Shown here one piece after another: positions 19,458 through 29,708 of a stretch of DNA of 32,288 nucleotides. The first letter of the stretch is position 1, and each line of letters begins with the position of its first letter. This stretch comes from Russula earlei. Its lineage: Eukaryota; Basidiomycota; Agaricomycetes; Russulales; Russulaceae. Position numbers and translations under genes: made by a program. The notes below the pieces were generated by a model, which did no database searches, was not told the DNA's origin, and saw nothing but the letters and a program-made list of their open reading frames with translations. The stretch covers positions 1 through 32,288 of the forward strand of contig JAGFNK010000582.1 of NCBI GenBank assembly GCA_025769875.1, read 5' to 3'.

Positions 19458-20072
19458 ATGCGCGCTTCCACCGTCTTTGCCATTCTCTATCTCGCCATTG
19501 GTGTCGCTTCGTCGTTTGCATCGAGATCTACTAAGTACGCCCAGTTCAAGCTCTGTCGCATCCCTCAAGACTTGACCTTACGTTGTAGAAGTGGTCGTAT
19601 CCCTAATATCATCCGCGGAAGTGGAGGTGGAAGTGTATCTCATCCTGGGTATCGGCTGCAGTTTGAATCCCATCCTTTGCAGTTGAGAGTTCCCCCTGAG
19701 TTTTGGCACAATGATCCTGCGCAGTTCTCAACCCATCCTGGGTATCAGGATCGGTTTGGAGGCCATCCTGCGCGGTTTCATGTCCCATTTCAGGATTGGA
19801 ACACTGATCCGGCGCAGTTTCCAATCCATCATATGTTTCATCACTTTGAACACCATCCTGCGCAGATGGGAATCCCATATGCGGATTGGACCGCCGATCC
19901 TACCAGGGAGTACATCCATTCTGCGTATCTGCAGCATCAAACGCATCCTGCGCGGTTCGGAATCGCGCGTGCTTCGTGGAGACTCCATCCCAACCAGTTA
20001 GGATTCCTTATCCCGCCTGCGCAGGGGGAAATCCAGTGGCGGCCGCCCTCTCCGCCACCCGACGCCCGATGA
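19458..20072 (+). CDS. Secreted His-Pro/Asp-Pro repeat protein (204 aa), novel
   Basis: The ATG context is aacaATGc, with A at -3. Residues 1-21 (MRASTVFAILYLAIGVASSF plus A) form a typical signal peptide. After a short basic part with two Cys (33 and 43), residues 72 to about 180 are four imperfect repeats of 30-31 residues. Each has a half of the type HPAxFxIPxxDW (HP at 72, 103, 133 and 163) and a half of the type DPAQFxIHxxY (DP at 86, 117 and 147). The C-terminus is proline-rich (PPSPPPDAR). The repeats are also visible in DNA (catcctgcgcagttt). There is no intron, transmembrane segment or Lys-Arg processing site between repeats. A secreted, possibly metal- or surface-binding, effector-like protein is an inference from the His-rich repeat; I recognise no family. 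Confidence 0.72.
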   Translation: MRASTVFAILYLAIGVASSFASRSTKYAQFKLCRIPQDLTLRCRSGRIPNIIRGSGGGSVSHPGYRLQFESHPLQLRVPPEFWHNDPAQFSTHPGYQDRFGGHPARFHVPFQDWNTDPAQFPIHHMFHHFEHHPAQMGIPYADWTADPTREYIHSAYLQHQTHPARFGIARASWRLHPNQLGFLIPPAQGEIQWRPPSPPPDAR

Positions 20073-21614
20073 CCGCCGGGGCGGTCCTGGCACGGGAACG
20101 GAGCAAATGGGTTTGAAGTTGACGCAAGTCCCCTGCATATCACGTGTCACGTGCATCCCACTCTTATAAGTCAGCATGCAGCTGATTTCCCGTTCCTGCA
20201 AAATCTGTCCTCTTTCGGGTTAAAAATGGCTCCAGCAATGAAACATCTTATGGCATTGGATTGGATTCCTGGTGCTGTTGTATATTTTGATCACGGATGG
20301 AGGATATTAGATCTTAGGTATTACAATGTCTCATCATGTGACATCATACTACAACACCTGACATCATGCTAACCTTACTTCATCCATTCCACACTGTCAT
20401 ATATAAGATAACATTAGAATACACATACAATCCATCTGAATATAATCACGACGGACAGGAATGGATAAGTCCAGTCCACTAAAACTCAACTCAGTGGTCA
20501 ATAAAGGTGAAATATATTGACCACTGAATTGACTCAGCTCAGATTACAAATTATTTTAAAACAATTGATTGATTTGTTGCCCTCTCCTCATGCATCGCAT
20601 TATTGTAAATATGTCAACCCAAACAATTAGAACTTAGTCAAATGCTTAAGAGAGGGCAGCTCAGTGCCCAAGTTATGTAACCTAAGATGCAACATGAGTC
20701 GCCCCGAATCACCAGGGGGATCATATACACTTAATTTGCCCGATCAATTTAGCCTTAGCAGACTCGGATAAACTTAACACAATGGCGTATGTTAATACAT
20801 GGATTTATATTGAATAAATCGAGACATAAAGTGCATCCACAAATATGACACCAAATTTTAAATAGGAACGGTCTACTCATTACATGGCGATAATCGGCCT
20901 GATGGGGATCAATCTCACCCGATGGGGATCAATCGCCTCGATGACAGAGACTGACCACACAGATTAAACTCAATGCGAAGATCTGGGCTTTACATTTTGT
21001 TACAATTTTACTTGAGCCAAATAATATAGTTAGCATTCTTATAATTGAATCTTGTTTGTATTTTCCCACTAAGAACCAAGTCTGTGTTGAAGGCAGCGGG
21101 CAGGCGGCTTGCTGAGTTCAGCGAAAACACACACAAAAGAAGGGACAAAACAGGTCTCTTGTTCCAAGGAGTAACTAGAGTTTCTACATACGAGACACGA
21201 TCTATGAGAGAGGGGGATATTGGGGGATTGGGGAGACAGAAAGACGTGAGTTGGGAGTGCGATACATGGATGTGGAACAAGATGAGCCAGAGCGATGAGC
21301 TGTGATGAAAGAGGGTCGAGAGCTGGCTGGGCAGCGGAGGTGGAACCGGTACATGATGAAAGAGAGTCGAGAGCAATGACGCAGGGCTGGAATGGGATGC
21401 CGCCTTACAGCGGGACACTGTGTGACGACAGTACTAAAGAATTACCTTGGACATGGAAAGCCTTGCGAGACAGCCGACGAGCTATACCTGGAAAGTGAAG
21501 ATCCTTTTGGTGGATATCATCCTCTACAGCTTTTTGTTGAATGATAGACCCATTTCTACAGGACTATCATCATCTTTAGCCTTGCGCTTGCGGCAGCCCC
21601 TGCTGAATGTTGGA
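20073..21614. other. 1.5-kb gap between the secreted protein gene and the kinase gene
   Basis: No supportable gene. Present are a hairpin at 20486-20503/20515-20532 (one mismatch, 11-bp loop), AT-rich sequence at 20373-20870, and a fragment of the dispersed repeat at 20885-20955. Open frames at 20151-20372 and 21008-21418 show no protein-like features. Confidence 0.5.
20885..20955 (+). repeat. Dispersed repeat, fragment (copy at 20.9 kb)
   Basis: ggcgataatcggcctgatggggatcaatctc...gatgacagaga matches the middle of the fuller copy at 23934-24148. Here the unit cgatggggatcaatc is present twice in tandem. Confidence 0.6.
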
Positions 21615-23805
21615 TCATGACCAACGATGTTCTTTGATAGGCTGCCAGTCATCGTTGGACCAATTTTTGGATTCCAGGTTCCGTGTTATGAGATTCAAGA
21701 CCCATTCAGAAGAACAAAGCTTCTCGTGAGCGTCCTTGACCTCCGTCCGGACATTCCTCTCTGCTTGAGGTTCGGGCATAATTGATTTTGGGTTAATATC
21801 ATCATAGAAGGTTTTAAGAAGGGTGCGCAACTCTTCAATGATCTGGCGGCATGGTTCCGGGACAAAACCAAACGAATCCGGGTGAAGCATTAGTTTGTGT
21901 AGGAAAGATAGCTTTCCGTCACCGCCCCAGATAACACCATCTTCATCCACGTCTCTGTATCCATCAAATACGCTGTTGCATATCTTGTGATTGGCCCTCG
22001 ATCGCAGAATGTCGGCATTTCATGACAATATAAATAAGAACCCAGTAAAAGGATTCAATATCATCTGAAATTTGATGAGATCGAGCGTGAGGGTGTAATA
22101 AAAGTCCTGTTGATATGAACTGCCATGTACCCTGAACACGAAGTCAATTCGCCACGCATAGGGGATAAACAGATCATACCGTGCGGGAGTGTTGTCTCTG
22201 CTGGGTCACATCCATCCTCTTGGACATGTCCCAGTCGATCAATAAACCTGATCGATCTGGGGCGATCAGAATGTTTCCTGCGCTCACATCCCGATGTAAA
22301 ATTTTTGCTTTGTCGTATGCGTCCGTATGAGCTGTTCCAAATTGTCAAACAACAAACTTAAACGTAACGCCAATCCTCACCGATCATAGCATCCCGAATG
22401 ACCTGGCATAGCTCCCGAGTCGATCCGAACGTACTCAGCGGCTGTCCGAGCGTGTTCAAGACAAGTCGGTAGTGGACATATCGTTTGACGCGCGGTGTAC
22501 CGGGACACCAAATATGTTTGCGTTCGCCATCTTTCACATAGTCTTGCGTCCTTGTGCATTGTACGTCGAGTGAATGCTCCGGTGTCGACAGCACGTCGCC
22601 AGCTGGACCCAACTCCGGAATGAAACGCACTTTTGCTTCTAGTAAATCGCGATAAATATCCCCTTCTTTCTCGATACCTGGGAAATCGGTACGCCAGTAA
22701 TCTTTGAGGTAAACCAGTTTATTCCGTTCGACGTCATGGCACACAAATCCAAACGTCGACCGACCAAAAAGGGTTTTCGTCTCCCATATTGGTTTCCATA
22801 TGATATAGGGCTTCGGCTGTCCGTCCGTGGCATGATCGTCATTGACGAGAATCTGGCGAAGGTCTTCAACTTCAATTTTCTCGACGTCCATGTATACCGC
22901 CAGCGTGGACTGTGCATCACCAACCCCCTTATCGTTCTTCGAGACCGAGGTGACAGTGGTGTCGTATCCACGCTGGGCAAAAGTGAGAGAGTTGAGCCTC
23001 CAGATGAATTCGGAAAGGGTGTTGGGATCTTTGGTCCAATCGAATATCTCGGTATAGATAGCACCACTGCGATCCCATCGCAGTAGTCGCCCTTCTGCCT
23101 TTCCAAAGAGGATGATCGAGTAAGAGAAGACCCGAAACTGTGAACGATGGATAGAAGTGGCATAATGTGTGAGTTGACCACACACACGATACGCGCGCTC
23201 AGTCCACCTAACGTGACACTCGACCCCAACCTCTCGCCTCATATGTGTAAGGTTGCGAAAAATGTCCTCTTTTCCCTTTTTGTTTTTGATCCACACATCG
23301 ACCGCTCTCCAGTCCAGTGAGGTCAGCCGCTCGTTTTCCTGATGACCTTCCCTTTTCCGATAGATAACGATGTCTGGTCTCCCTAGGATTGCCTTATCTT
23401 GCTTAACAGTGGTGTTGACGAATGTGAGATTATCAGCGAGGCCGGACGTTTTGATTGCCTGTATCTGTCATGTACGTGAGCGTGGATCCCCCCTTGAATG
23501 TGGGGACTGACAAAGTGATCCTCATTGTGTGAGACGGAGCGCTTGTCGAAGCTGATGATGCGCTCCGTCTTTCGAGCTTGGCTTGCTTCTGGCACGAATT
23601 CCGAGAGGAATTCGGCTATTGGCATAGGCCCGACAAATTTGTCACATACGTCCCAGGTCATGTCCTTATATCTCTCTGAAGCTAGCTTTTGAGGTGTGGA
23701 TGTGTGTGTGTGACTTCCTGATAGGTCGTATTTTAGAGGTGAAGTAGTTATAGTTAGACTACTTTGCTCGGTTTGAGGCGGCGTGCTGGGACGGATGACG
23801 GCCAT
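21615..23805 (-). CDS. FunK1-type fungal protein kinase, five exons
   Basis: ATG at 23805. Exons with clear GT-AG introns: 23805-23512, 23458-22381, 22331-22180, 22131 to about 22042, and about 21983-21615 (introns of 53, 49, 48 and ~58 bp; the last donor is weak). All joins keep the frame. Family signatures are DMTWDVCDKFVGPMP in the N-terminal part, RLLRWDRSGAIYTEIFDWTK near residue 220, TRELCQVIRDAMI, and the catalytic loop LHRDVSAGNILI with HRD at about 470-472. The metal-binding loop is LIDWDMSK (DWD instead of DFG), followed by GTWQFIS and DDIESFYW. The length of about 660 aa is usual. FunK1 kinases are expanded in mushroom-forming fungi; substrates are not known from sequence. The gene appears intact apart from the doubtful last intron. 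Confidence 0.88.
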
Positions 23806-23933
23806 GTTGTGAGATGAGACAAAGAAAAGGTGAGAATCACCTACTGCAATCAGTACGTGGTCCCGCAGTCAATGATTCTCTCTTAACTCTAATCTTAAAA
23901 CAGGTTGTGTGCGGCAGCAATTACATGTACCAT

Positions 23934-24148
23934 ATGAACGATCACTTCGACGTACATACTCGAGCGAAACCAGGGTGGTTCAGGGTGCGCGAGCTCGCTC
24001 GCTTAAGTATCTGCCTACTACACGGCCACGGCCAGTGAAACCCGGAGAACCGCGGGCCGTAAGTGCCTTATCGGCAATAATTGGCCGATGGGGATCAATC
24101 TCCCCGATGACGGAGATACGCACATATGCGCTTTCATGCAAATTCTCA
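23934..24148 (+). repeat. Dispersed repeat, fuller copy (24 kb), upstream of the kinase gene
   Basis: The repeat starts atgaacgatcact. It contains ttaagtatctgcctactaca, ggagaaccgcgggccgtaagtgcc, ggcaataattggcc and gatgacggagata, and ends gcgctttcatgcaaattctc. A second copy lies at 30322-30525, with fragments at 28789-28845 and 20885-20955, all in the same orientation. No ORF, poly-A tail or obvious pol III box set is seen, so a MITE-like or degenerate non-autonomous element is the best description. Confidence 0.7.
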
Positions 24149-24232
24149 CACACAGAATAAAACCGAGGAAAGTATTGACATTGACATGAACGACCTGCCA
24201 AGTCGTCATCACATATGCGTGCACACATTCAT

Positions 24233-25585
24233 CTAAGAGAGACCACGCAATTCGGTAATGACAGTATGAAGCGTGGGCTTTGCTGCCCTACGTAGTGCAT
24301 CAAGGACATCCGTCCCCAACTTACCGCCCGCATCTTCCCAATAAACCCTTTCTACCATCGGAAAGGATCGTACATAGGCACACATGATGTCCTGTTATAT
24401 GGGTAAGACATGGAAGACGAAAATGTGGTAAGGTCATACCATATCTCTATGTGATAAGCAAGCCTGGTTCAGGAACCAACTCAGAGTGCGGATCTGTCTT
24501 AGCTCACGAGTTGGGTAACCATCACTATCATAGTGGCTCAGGTTTGTATGCGGTGAGGCAGATGGCAAAGTCGGCAAAATTCGAAGCCCAAGATGGTCGA
24601 GGTTCTGGAAATGGCTCACGATTTGCAAGAGACGAAGAAAGGTAGGATCATGCGGTTGGAATTGGCTCATTTCCACTTCTAGGTTGTAAAGGCTTGTCGA
24701 GTTACCCAGTCGCTCTCCAATGTCACAGCAAATCCCCAATGGAGCACAAAGGGTCAGAAGATTGGGTAGGAAAGGCTGACGGCTAGGTCGAATGCGGTCC
24801 AATGGCACGTTGCATTGGATACGGATGCTCTTAAGGCCCTTGTGCTTGGTTAGAAAACGAATGAGCGCTGGCCCTGGGATATCCCCTTCGAGAACGAGTT
24901 TCTCGAGAGATGTCATGTTGAGCTCGCCAAGTAAAGCGGTCCAGTGGGAGGGTTTCAAAGATACTATGCAAAGGAACAGGGACTCGATAGGTGAGTGCTT
25001 GAGAATCCCCATCGTGGTTTCCGCGATTCCGGGAGCGAAGGCGTAATCAGATGAAATATCAAGTAAATTAATTGTGTGAGAGCTGCATGCTCCGCTTCGT
25101 AAGGCGATGGAGGAAGGAAGACAATCCACAGAACCGAATCCTGCGAAGTGCAGTCGTGTGAGTGGTAGGGTGTTAAACAGTTGGTGCATTTTGATGAACC
25201 CAGAGGCCAGCAGAAGCGGATCGGACCCATGGAGAAGAAGGTGGAAATCCCGAAGATTGCGCGTATTTGAAGGCTCGATAAGGAAACGGGTAAGGAATCT
25301 CATCGCAGTTCGGGCCTCCAGTGGGGAGCAAGGGATGGAACAGAACATCTTTTCGGGGGGTTTGAAGGTGTGAATAGCAGACCACAGTCCAAGAGACGCA
25401 TATCCGCTCGGTTCATGTAGTGTCACTTCTGAGCCCCCTTCACTTGTGTCGTTCGCCTCAAGCCCACAGCGGTGCAAGTACTCTGGTAAGAGCGATCGAC
25501 CTATGGATCGTGAAGCAAGTACCAATGTTCGAAGATCGTCATTGTCCAGATGGGTGGAAATCATAAGAAGTAGTTCGACAGGCAT
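24233..25585 (-). CDS. F-box-like protein with LRR-like body, two exons
   Basis: ATG at 25585. Exon 1 is 25585-24440, the intron is 24439-24392 (48 bp, GTATGA...AACAG, branch-like CTTAC), and exon 2 is 24391-24233, giving 434 aa. The N-terminus MPVELLLMISTHLDNDDLRT matches an F-box (substrate-receptor adaptor of SCF ubiquitin ligases, binding Skp1). The remainder has leucine-rich segments such as TSLEKLVLEG, NLLTLCAPLG and NLDHLGLRILP, typical of basidiomycete F-box proteins with irregular leucine-rich repeats. The frame continues four codons upstream (GIQD) to an AG, so an extra short 5' exon is possible. No stop or frameshift is seen. The target is unknown. Confidence 0.83.
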
Positions 25586-26436
25586 GTCCTGGATCCCTGT
25601 GCACTACAAAAGTTGTTACGGAATGGAAATTTGCATGAACGGTCAGCGTACAAGGTGTGTTTGATGCTGCTGTACTCGGCGTCTCTTAACTGCCTTCCAA
25701 CGATTACAATCGGTTGATGAGCAAAAGCGCCTGTTTCCGCTCATTTCCGTCTGGTGGGCGCTCCAACTGTTGGGTTTATGAGCGGAGGACAGTCAGACAT
25801 ACGCATTGGCACAGAGGCTCACCCGGTGACGTTTGCAATTGCGTGGTGGTGATGGTGGTGGTGACACAGTATTCCCTCGTCGTTTGACTGCAGTCGAATG
25901 GCGAAGGGGATTAAGCAATGAAGGGTTCAATACCATGCTTGCGATCGGGTTGTTGTGATACAGAGGCGATTGTCACCGTCATGGTCTCCATGGGTTTAAA
26001 TACCTTGAGAAGGTGCAGGTACTATTGTGGGCTCAAACTGTATATTCGGGAGATCGAGACGCATATGCGTATACATCGGCAGCTCGTCGTAATTGGTTAG
26101 GGAGAAACGAGTCATTATCACACGACGAGGATAATTGTTATCGCCAACAAGCATGATGACGAGCGACCAACAGTTAGCGCGTTTGGGAAGAGATAGAAGA
26201 CATTCTTACGTGTACTTCTCAAAAGCATAGAACACAGTGCCCTTTTGCAGCACTGTCAAGGAGAGAAGGGTATCACCCAGCACGCATGTTCATGAGAGCG
26301 GCACTAACTTTGGGGATAATTGTTCTCGCCGTGGGCGCCTATAGGGCGGTCCCTTACGCTTAGAGGTGAGATCATTAGTGGGTCTGAGCGTCAGACTGCG
26401 TAATAAAAGGTCCATACTTACCATGAGGTTTTATCA
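25586..26436. other. 850-bp gap upstream of the F-box gene and the SAP-like ORF
   Basis: No supportable gene. A short ggtggtgatggtggtggtga run is at about 25845-25865. This is the shared upstream region of the divergent F-box gene (minus) and SAP-like ORF (plus). Confidence 0.5.
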
Positions 26437-26619
26437 ATGTATACGATCGACCACGCCGAGCGTGCTCTTCGGCAACACGATCCGACCGAGAAGACCCTCA
26501 AACGATACAGTATTCCTGTACTACAGGAGTTATGTGTCAAGCGCGGCATCGATGTGGGTGGCTCGAGTCGCCCGCTGAAGAAGCCATATATCGATGCACT
26601 ATTGATCCACGTGAGATGA
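26437..26619 (+). CDS. SAP-like domain mini-protein (60 aa), or first exon of a longer gene
   Basis: The ORF starts ATGTATACG. Its residues about 22-57 (RYSIPVLQELCVKRGIDVGG, then SSRPLKKPYIDALL) follow the SAP pattern of two helices split by a Gly-containing turn; SAP domains bind DNA or RNA. The stop lies in CACGTGAGATGA, where GTGAGA is a good intron donor, so the real protein may continue. Downstream, an open frame from about 26735 to 27122 has protein-like composition but lacks a usable ATG. I could not join them in phase with a canonical intron. Confidence 0.45.
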   Translation: MYTIDHAERALRQHDPTEKTLKRYSIPVLQELCVKRGIDVGGSSRPLKKPYIDALLIHVR

Positions 26620-26734
26620 ACTCACCGTCGCTTGTCCTTTATTCACCATGGAAGCTAGCGTGGGCAGCATAGTCGCAGGGACAGGGATCAATTAAGATTG
26701 AAGATTCGACTTCCTGAATTTCTTGCCTCAACGC

Positions 26735-27122
26735 GTGATTACTCTCCCAAGACCTGACTGGCACCTCTGAGCAGAGCATCGCCGATGAAAACCGAGGCCA
26801 TCAACAGCAAGAACACAGCGATGAACCAGCAAGCACTTTCCGATTTACACAGCCCACAGCAGCGGAGCATTCACACAGCGAGGTCGACACATTCTACGTC
26901 TGGCATGCATTGACTCCAGCACCGACAGACGATCAAGAGAAGATGCCTGACGGAAATACTGATTGTACGTCTGCTCCTGGGTGTCAGTCAAACACAATTG
27001 CAATTCCAAGCAAACGATCCTACCCTTTTGGGAAGGATGCGCCAGGAAAAAAAGAAAAGTGGAAAGTTACATCCTTGTGCAGGATTTACAAACAACTGAA
27101 AGGACCTGGAACATATGAATGA
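26735..27122 (+). pseudogene. Unidentified coding-like segment downstream of the SAP-like ORF
   Basis: A plus-strand frame of about 128 codons without an early ATG contains HSEVDTFYVWHALTPAPTDD, a Lys-rich patch GKDAPGKKEKWK and YKQLKGPGTYE. Just upstream, another frame reads LKIRLPEFLASTRDYSP and ends in TGA near 26755. Together these look like one coding region with a one-base shift, or two exons. A further short frame at 27115-27336 could be a continuation. No function can be assigned. Confidence 0.3.
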
Positions 27123-27704
27123 GATCAAATATCCCTTGACGCCAGACGGTGGACTTGATCTTGTGGGGTTATCTCAAAAATTAAATGTCAGACAGTGCCA
27201 GGCAAGTCGGTTCAATATCATACCGATCTGTGGCGTTGGCTATGCTGACTGTCTCCTAAGGTGCTGGACGCCCGCTCTTCATGACCGTGGTTTAGCAAGC
27301 GCCTTGTTTTGGAAAGCGGTGCCATTAGGCTGTTGAAAGCAAAAGAAGGGTATTTATGGGTGGTAGTTCAATCATCCTCGTAGCTGCTCAGTGATCTGGA
27401 GGGTATAACCACTACTGCAAGATCCCTGTTTCAGCCAACCCCATGCCTCTGTCTGTCCAGATATAATGACCCCTCGTCGTCATCCCAAATTTACAGGCTT
27501 CTTTCATGCCGGCATTAAGTATCCACTGTACAAGAAACTGTGCATACAACCAATGCGTTTGTCCAACGGGATAGGACCTCAAATTATAGGAGTGTTACTG
27601 ATAGACTGGCAAATGATGGGGGGAGACAGAAAAATGAACATGATTGTTGTGGAAGGTAGCGGCTGTCTCGTTGCAACGGTCCATGTTATGAGGAGACATA
27701 ACAT

Positions 27705-28674
27705 CTATCGAGAATGTAACATAACAAGGCAGGCGAAATGGATTTCTTTGACATGGGGTGCCATTATAGACCATTTGCTTTGACACTGCTTTGGTGTCCA
27801 GGTCACTCCCATGGCCTTTGAAATGGAAACCCAAAATCCTCGAGCGGACATGTCCGATTTACCTTCCCGGGCCAACTCCTCAATTGCGTGATGAAGTTGG
27901 CCTTCCTCCTCCGAAGACCAGGCTCCTTTTCCATACAGATGCAGCAGTCAGAAGGTCTTGATAGAACACATATCAGGAGACATACCTCTCCGTCTGATGC
28001 CCTGATATTGTGTGTGTTGGCAAACCGGTCGCTACAGTCGGCCGGTGAGCGCTGCACTAATTCTGCGATGGCAACCCAGTCATTTCCTTTCTTCTGGACA
28101 GCTCTGTTGGGAGGAGGGAGATAAGAAAGGAAACATGTGGAGACTGACAGACGTCTCACCTGCGCAGCTGCTCATCCTCCACAGCCCCCCACTTCCCTGC
28201 TTTAGCAAGGGGATCACGCACACACCGAACATGGTAAAAGACAGACTTGACCCCCCTCTGGGGCATGGCACGAGCTAAAGCACACATATAACACATATAT
28301 TGGCATTACTTGAGTATACACCGACCGATGTGGCTCCAAAACCCATTAGTAGGCTGGGAAGAGTATATGAGATCATCCAACTGCTCGTCATCCAGGTCAT
28401 TTTCCTAAACGGCAGTGCGTTAGCAAAACAAATGATGATTCCAATGCATTGCGCACCTTCTTGTACGTCCCTAATGCAGCATGAACCTGTCCTACCTCCT
28501 CCCTAGTGAACGGACCCTTACGACATGATATGCCTGAGCAAGTTGAAAATCACGTCTGAGGCTAGAAACTTCAAAAGCTCACTCACCAGTGTCCCCAAAT
28601 TGCTTGACACTCATCCATTGTGTTGCTAGGAACTCAGGTATGTCCTCTGGAGATACAGTACAATGCTGATTCAT
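27705..28674 (-). CDS. Myb-domain protein, REB1/Pol I terminator-factor-like, six exons
   Basis: Exons: 28674-28587, 28533-28457, 28404-28326, 28274-28160, 28103-27986 and about 27925-27705. The first four introns (53, 52, 51 and 56 bp) have GT-AG ends and keep the frame exactly; intron 2 has a GCTAAC branch site. The protein shows RKGPFTREEVGQVHAAL, then NGFWSHIARAMPQRGVKSVF, then a Myb repeat (GKWGAVEDEQLRRAV...NDWVAIAELVQRSPADCSDRF). A second Myb-like unit follows (AWSSEEEGQLHHAI...FWVSISKAMG...PKQCQSKW). This order matches Reb1/TTF1-type Myb proteins that bind rDNA or promoter sites. Intron 5 joins one base out of phase with the second unit, so either splicing is unusual or the gene carries a one-base frameshift. 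A stop two codons before ATG 28674 is followed by AG, so an earlier exon may exist. Confidence 0.78.
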
Positions 28675-28788
28675 ATGCTATATTTCCTGGAGGACATTAG
28701 TGAATGCGGAGGGACATACTTCGTTCCAACATACGCAATTGAGTATAACCAGGTGGAACGCAAAAAGGGGAAATGTTCATAGGTGGCG

Positions 28789-28845
28789 AGTTAAGTATCT
28801 GTCTACTACACGGCTGCTACGAGCTGGAGTCACAGGCCGAAGTGG
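28789..28845 (+). repeat. Dispersed repeat, fragment upstream of the Myb gene
   Basis: gttaagtatctgtctactac followed by acggc is the central core of the repeat at 23934-24148. It lies about 115 bp upstream of the Myb ATG. Confidence 0.6.
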
Positions 28846-29294
28846 CCACAGGAAGGAATTATTGCAGCAAGTCCCAAGTCTAATATAATAAGATTATTTC
28901 AGTGTCTCACTGTGGGGCACGAACACTGAGGATCCAAGGCGAACTATCTGAGTGTACAAGTAAGGCCGCTACGAGGTACACGCATGCATGCGTACGCACT
29001 GGTAACTACATTTCAACTATGGACGGTGTTCTTTAATGACAGGTAAAGCAAATGTCCATGTGAGTGAATCAAGTCCCTTTCCGTTTGCTAGGTGCAGCCT
29101 CGGCATGCGTGTGCATACAGGTGGGCGCGACTTCGACATGTCATATGGTCTGTGCACAAGCGCGCGATGGGTGGTAAGGACGAAAAATGATAACTAGGGG
29201 TAATGAGTCACAGCGACAATAAGAGGAATGGGGACATACAGGACATCCTAGTGGGTTCGCAGTCGATGTAGATAATGTCCTGCTCAGCAGGGCC

Positions 29295-29708
29295 TTAAGG
29301 AGAGGCAATGGTCTGGAGGCACGGGCGTTTACGCTGCCAGGATGAGCTTGATGCTGATGTGGGAGCAGGGTCCACAGCCTCATGCAGCCGGTCGAGATCC
29401 TGCTGCACACCTTGGAGTTCCCTCAGCACACCATCAAACTCCTGGCGGAGAGTGGTGAGCTCTTTGAAAGCTTCATCGCGCTCCTCTCTGAGACGATCAA
29501 TCCATTGCTGGAAAGGCTGAGCCTCCACATGGTCATGGGCTTCCCATGCGTGGGCCATTGACTCGTCGTCCTTGTGATCATCGAGATGGAACTGCAAGTG
29601 GCAGCACACATGACATTGTTGGCCATGTGTGATGATGCGACGAGTCTGGTTGTAAATCCAACATAGGACTGGAGGGGGAGGACGACCAGTCTGTTTGGTT
29701 CTGGCCAT
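29295..29708 (-). CDS. Coiled-coil protein with histone H3-tail-like N-terminus (137 aa)
   Basis: The only usable ATG is at 29708. The protein starts MARTKQTGRPPPPVLCW; after Met removal the first six residues ARTKQT equal the start of histone H3, including the Lys4 position. Residues 28-45 (HGQQCHVCCHLQFHLDDH) have a Cys-X2-Cys with flanking His, possibly metal binding. Residues 64-112 (AQPFQQWIDRLREERDEAFK onward) form a heptad-type coiled coil. The C-terminus is Ser-rich with a basic WQRKRP. The stop TAA at 29295 is followed in frame by IIYIDCEP and similar residues that match the paralogue at 31.8 kb, so the ancestor may have been longer (CAA to TAA). The function is unknown; a chromatin-reader decoy is speculative. 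Confidence 0.6.
   Translation of the reverse strand: MARTKQTGRPPPPVLCWIYNQTRRIITHGQQCHVCCHLQFHLDDHKDDESMAHAWEAHDHVEAQPFQQWIDRLREERDEAFKELTTLRQEFDGVLRELQGVQQDLDRLHEAVDPAPTSASSSSWQRKRPCLQTIASP

Noticed and set aside
19609..19878. Minus-strand repeat-bearing open frame (89 codons)
   Set aside because: It mirrors the DNA repeat of the secreted protein gene; it has no signal peptide and covers only part of the repeat array, whereas the plus strand has a full ORF with signal peptide.
27466..27783. 105-codon plus-strand open frame
   Set aside because: It overlaps the last exon of the Myb gene on the other strand and has no recognisable motif.
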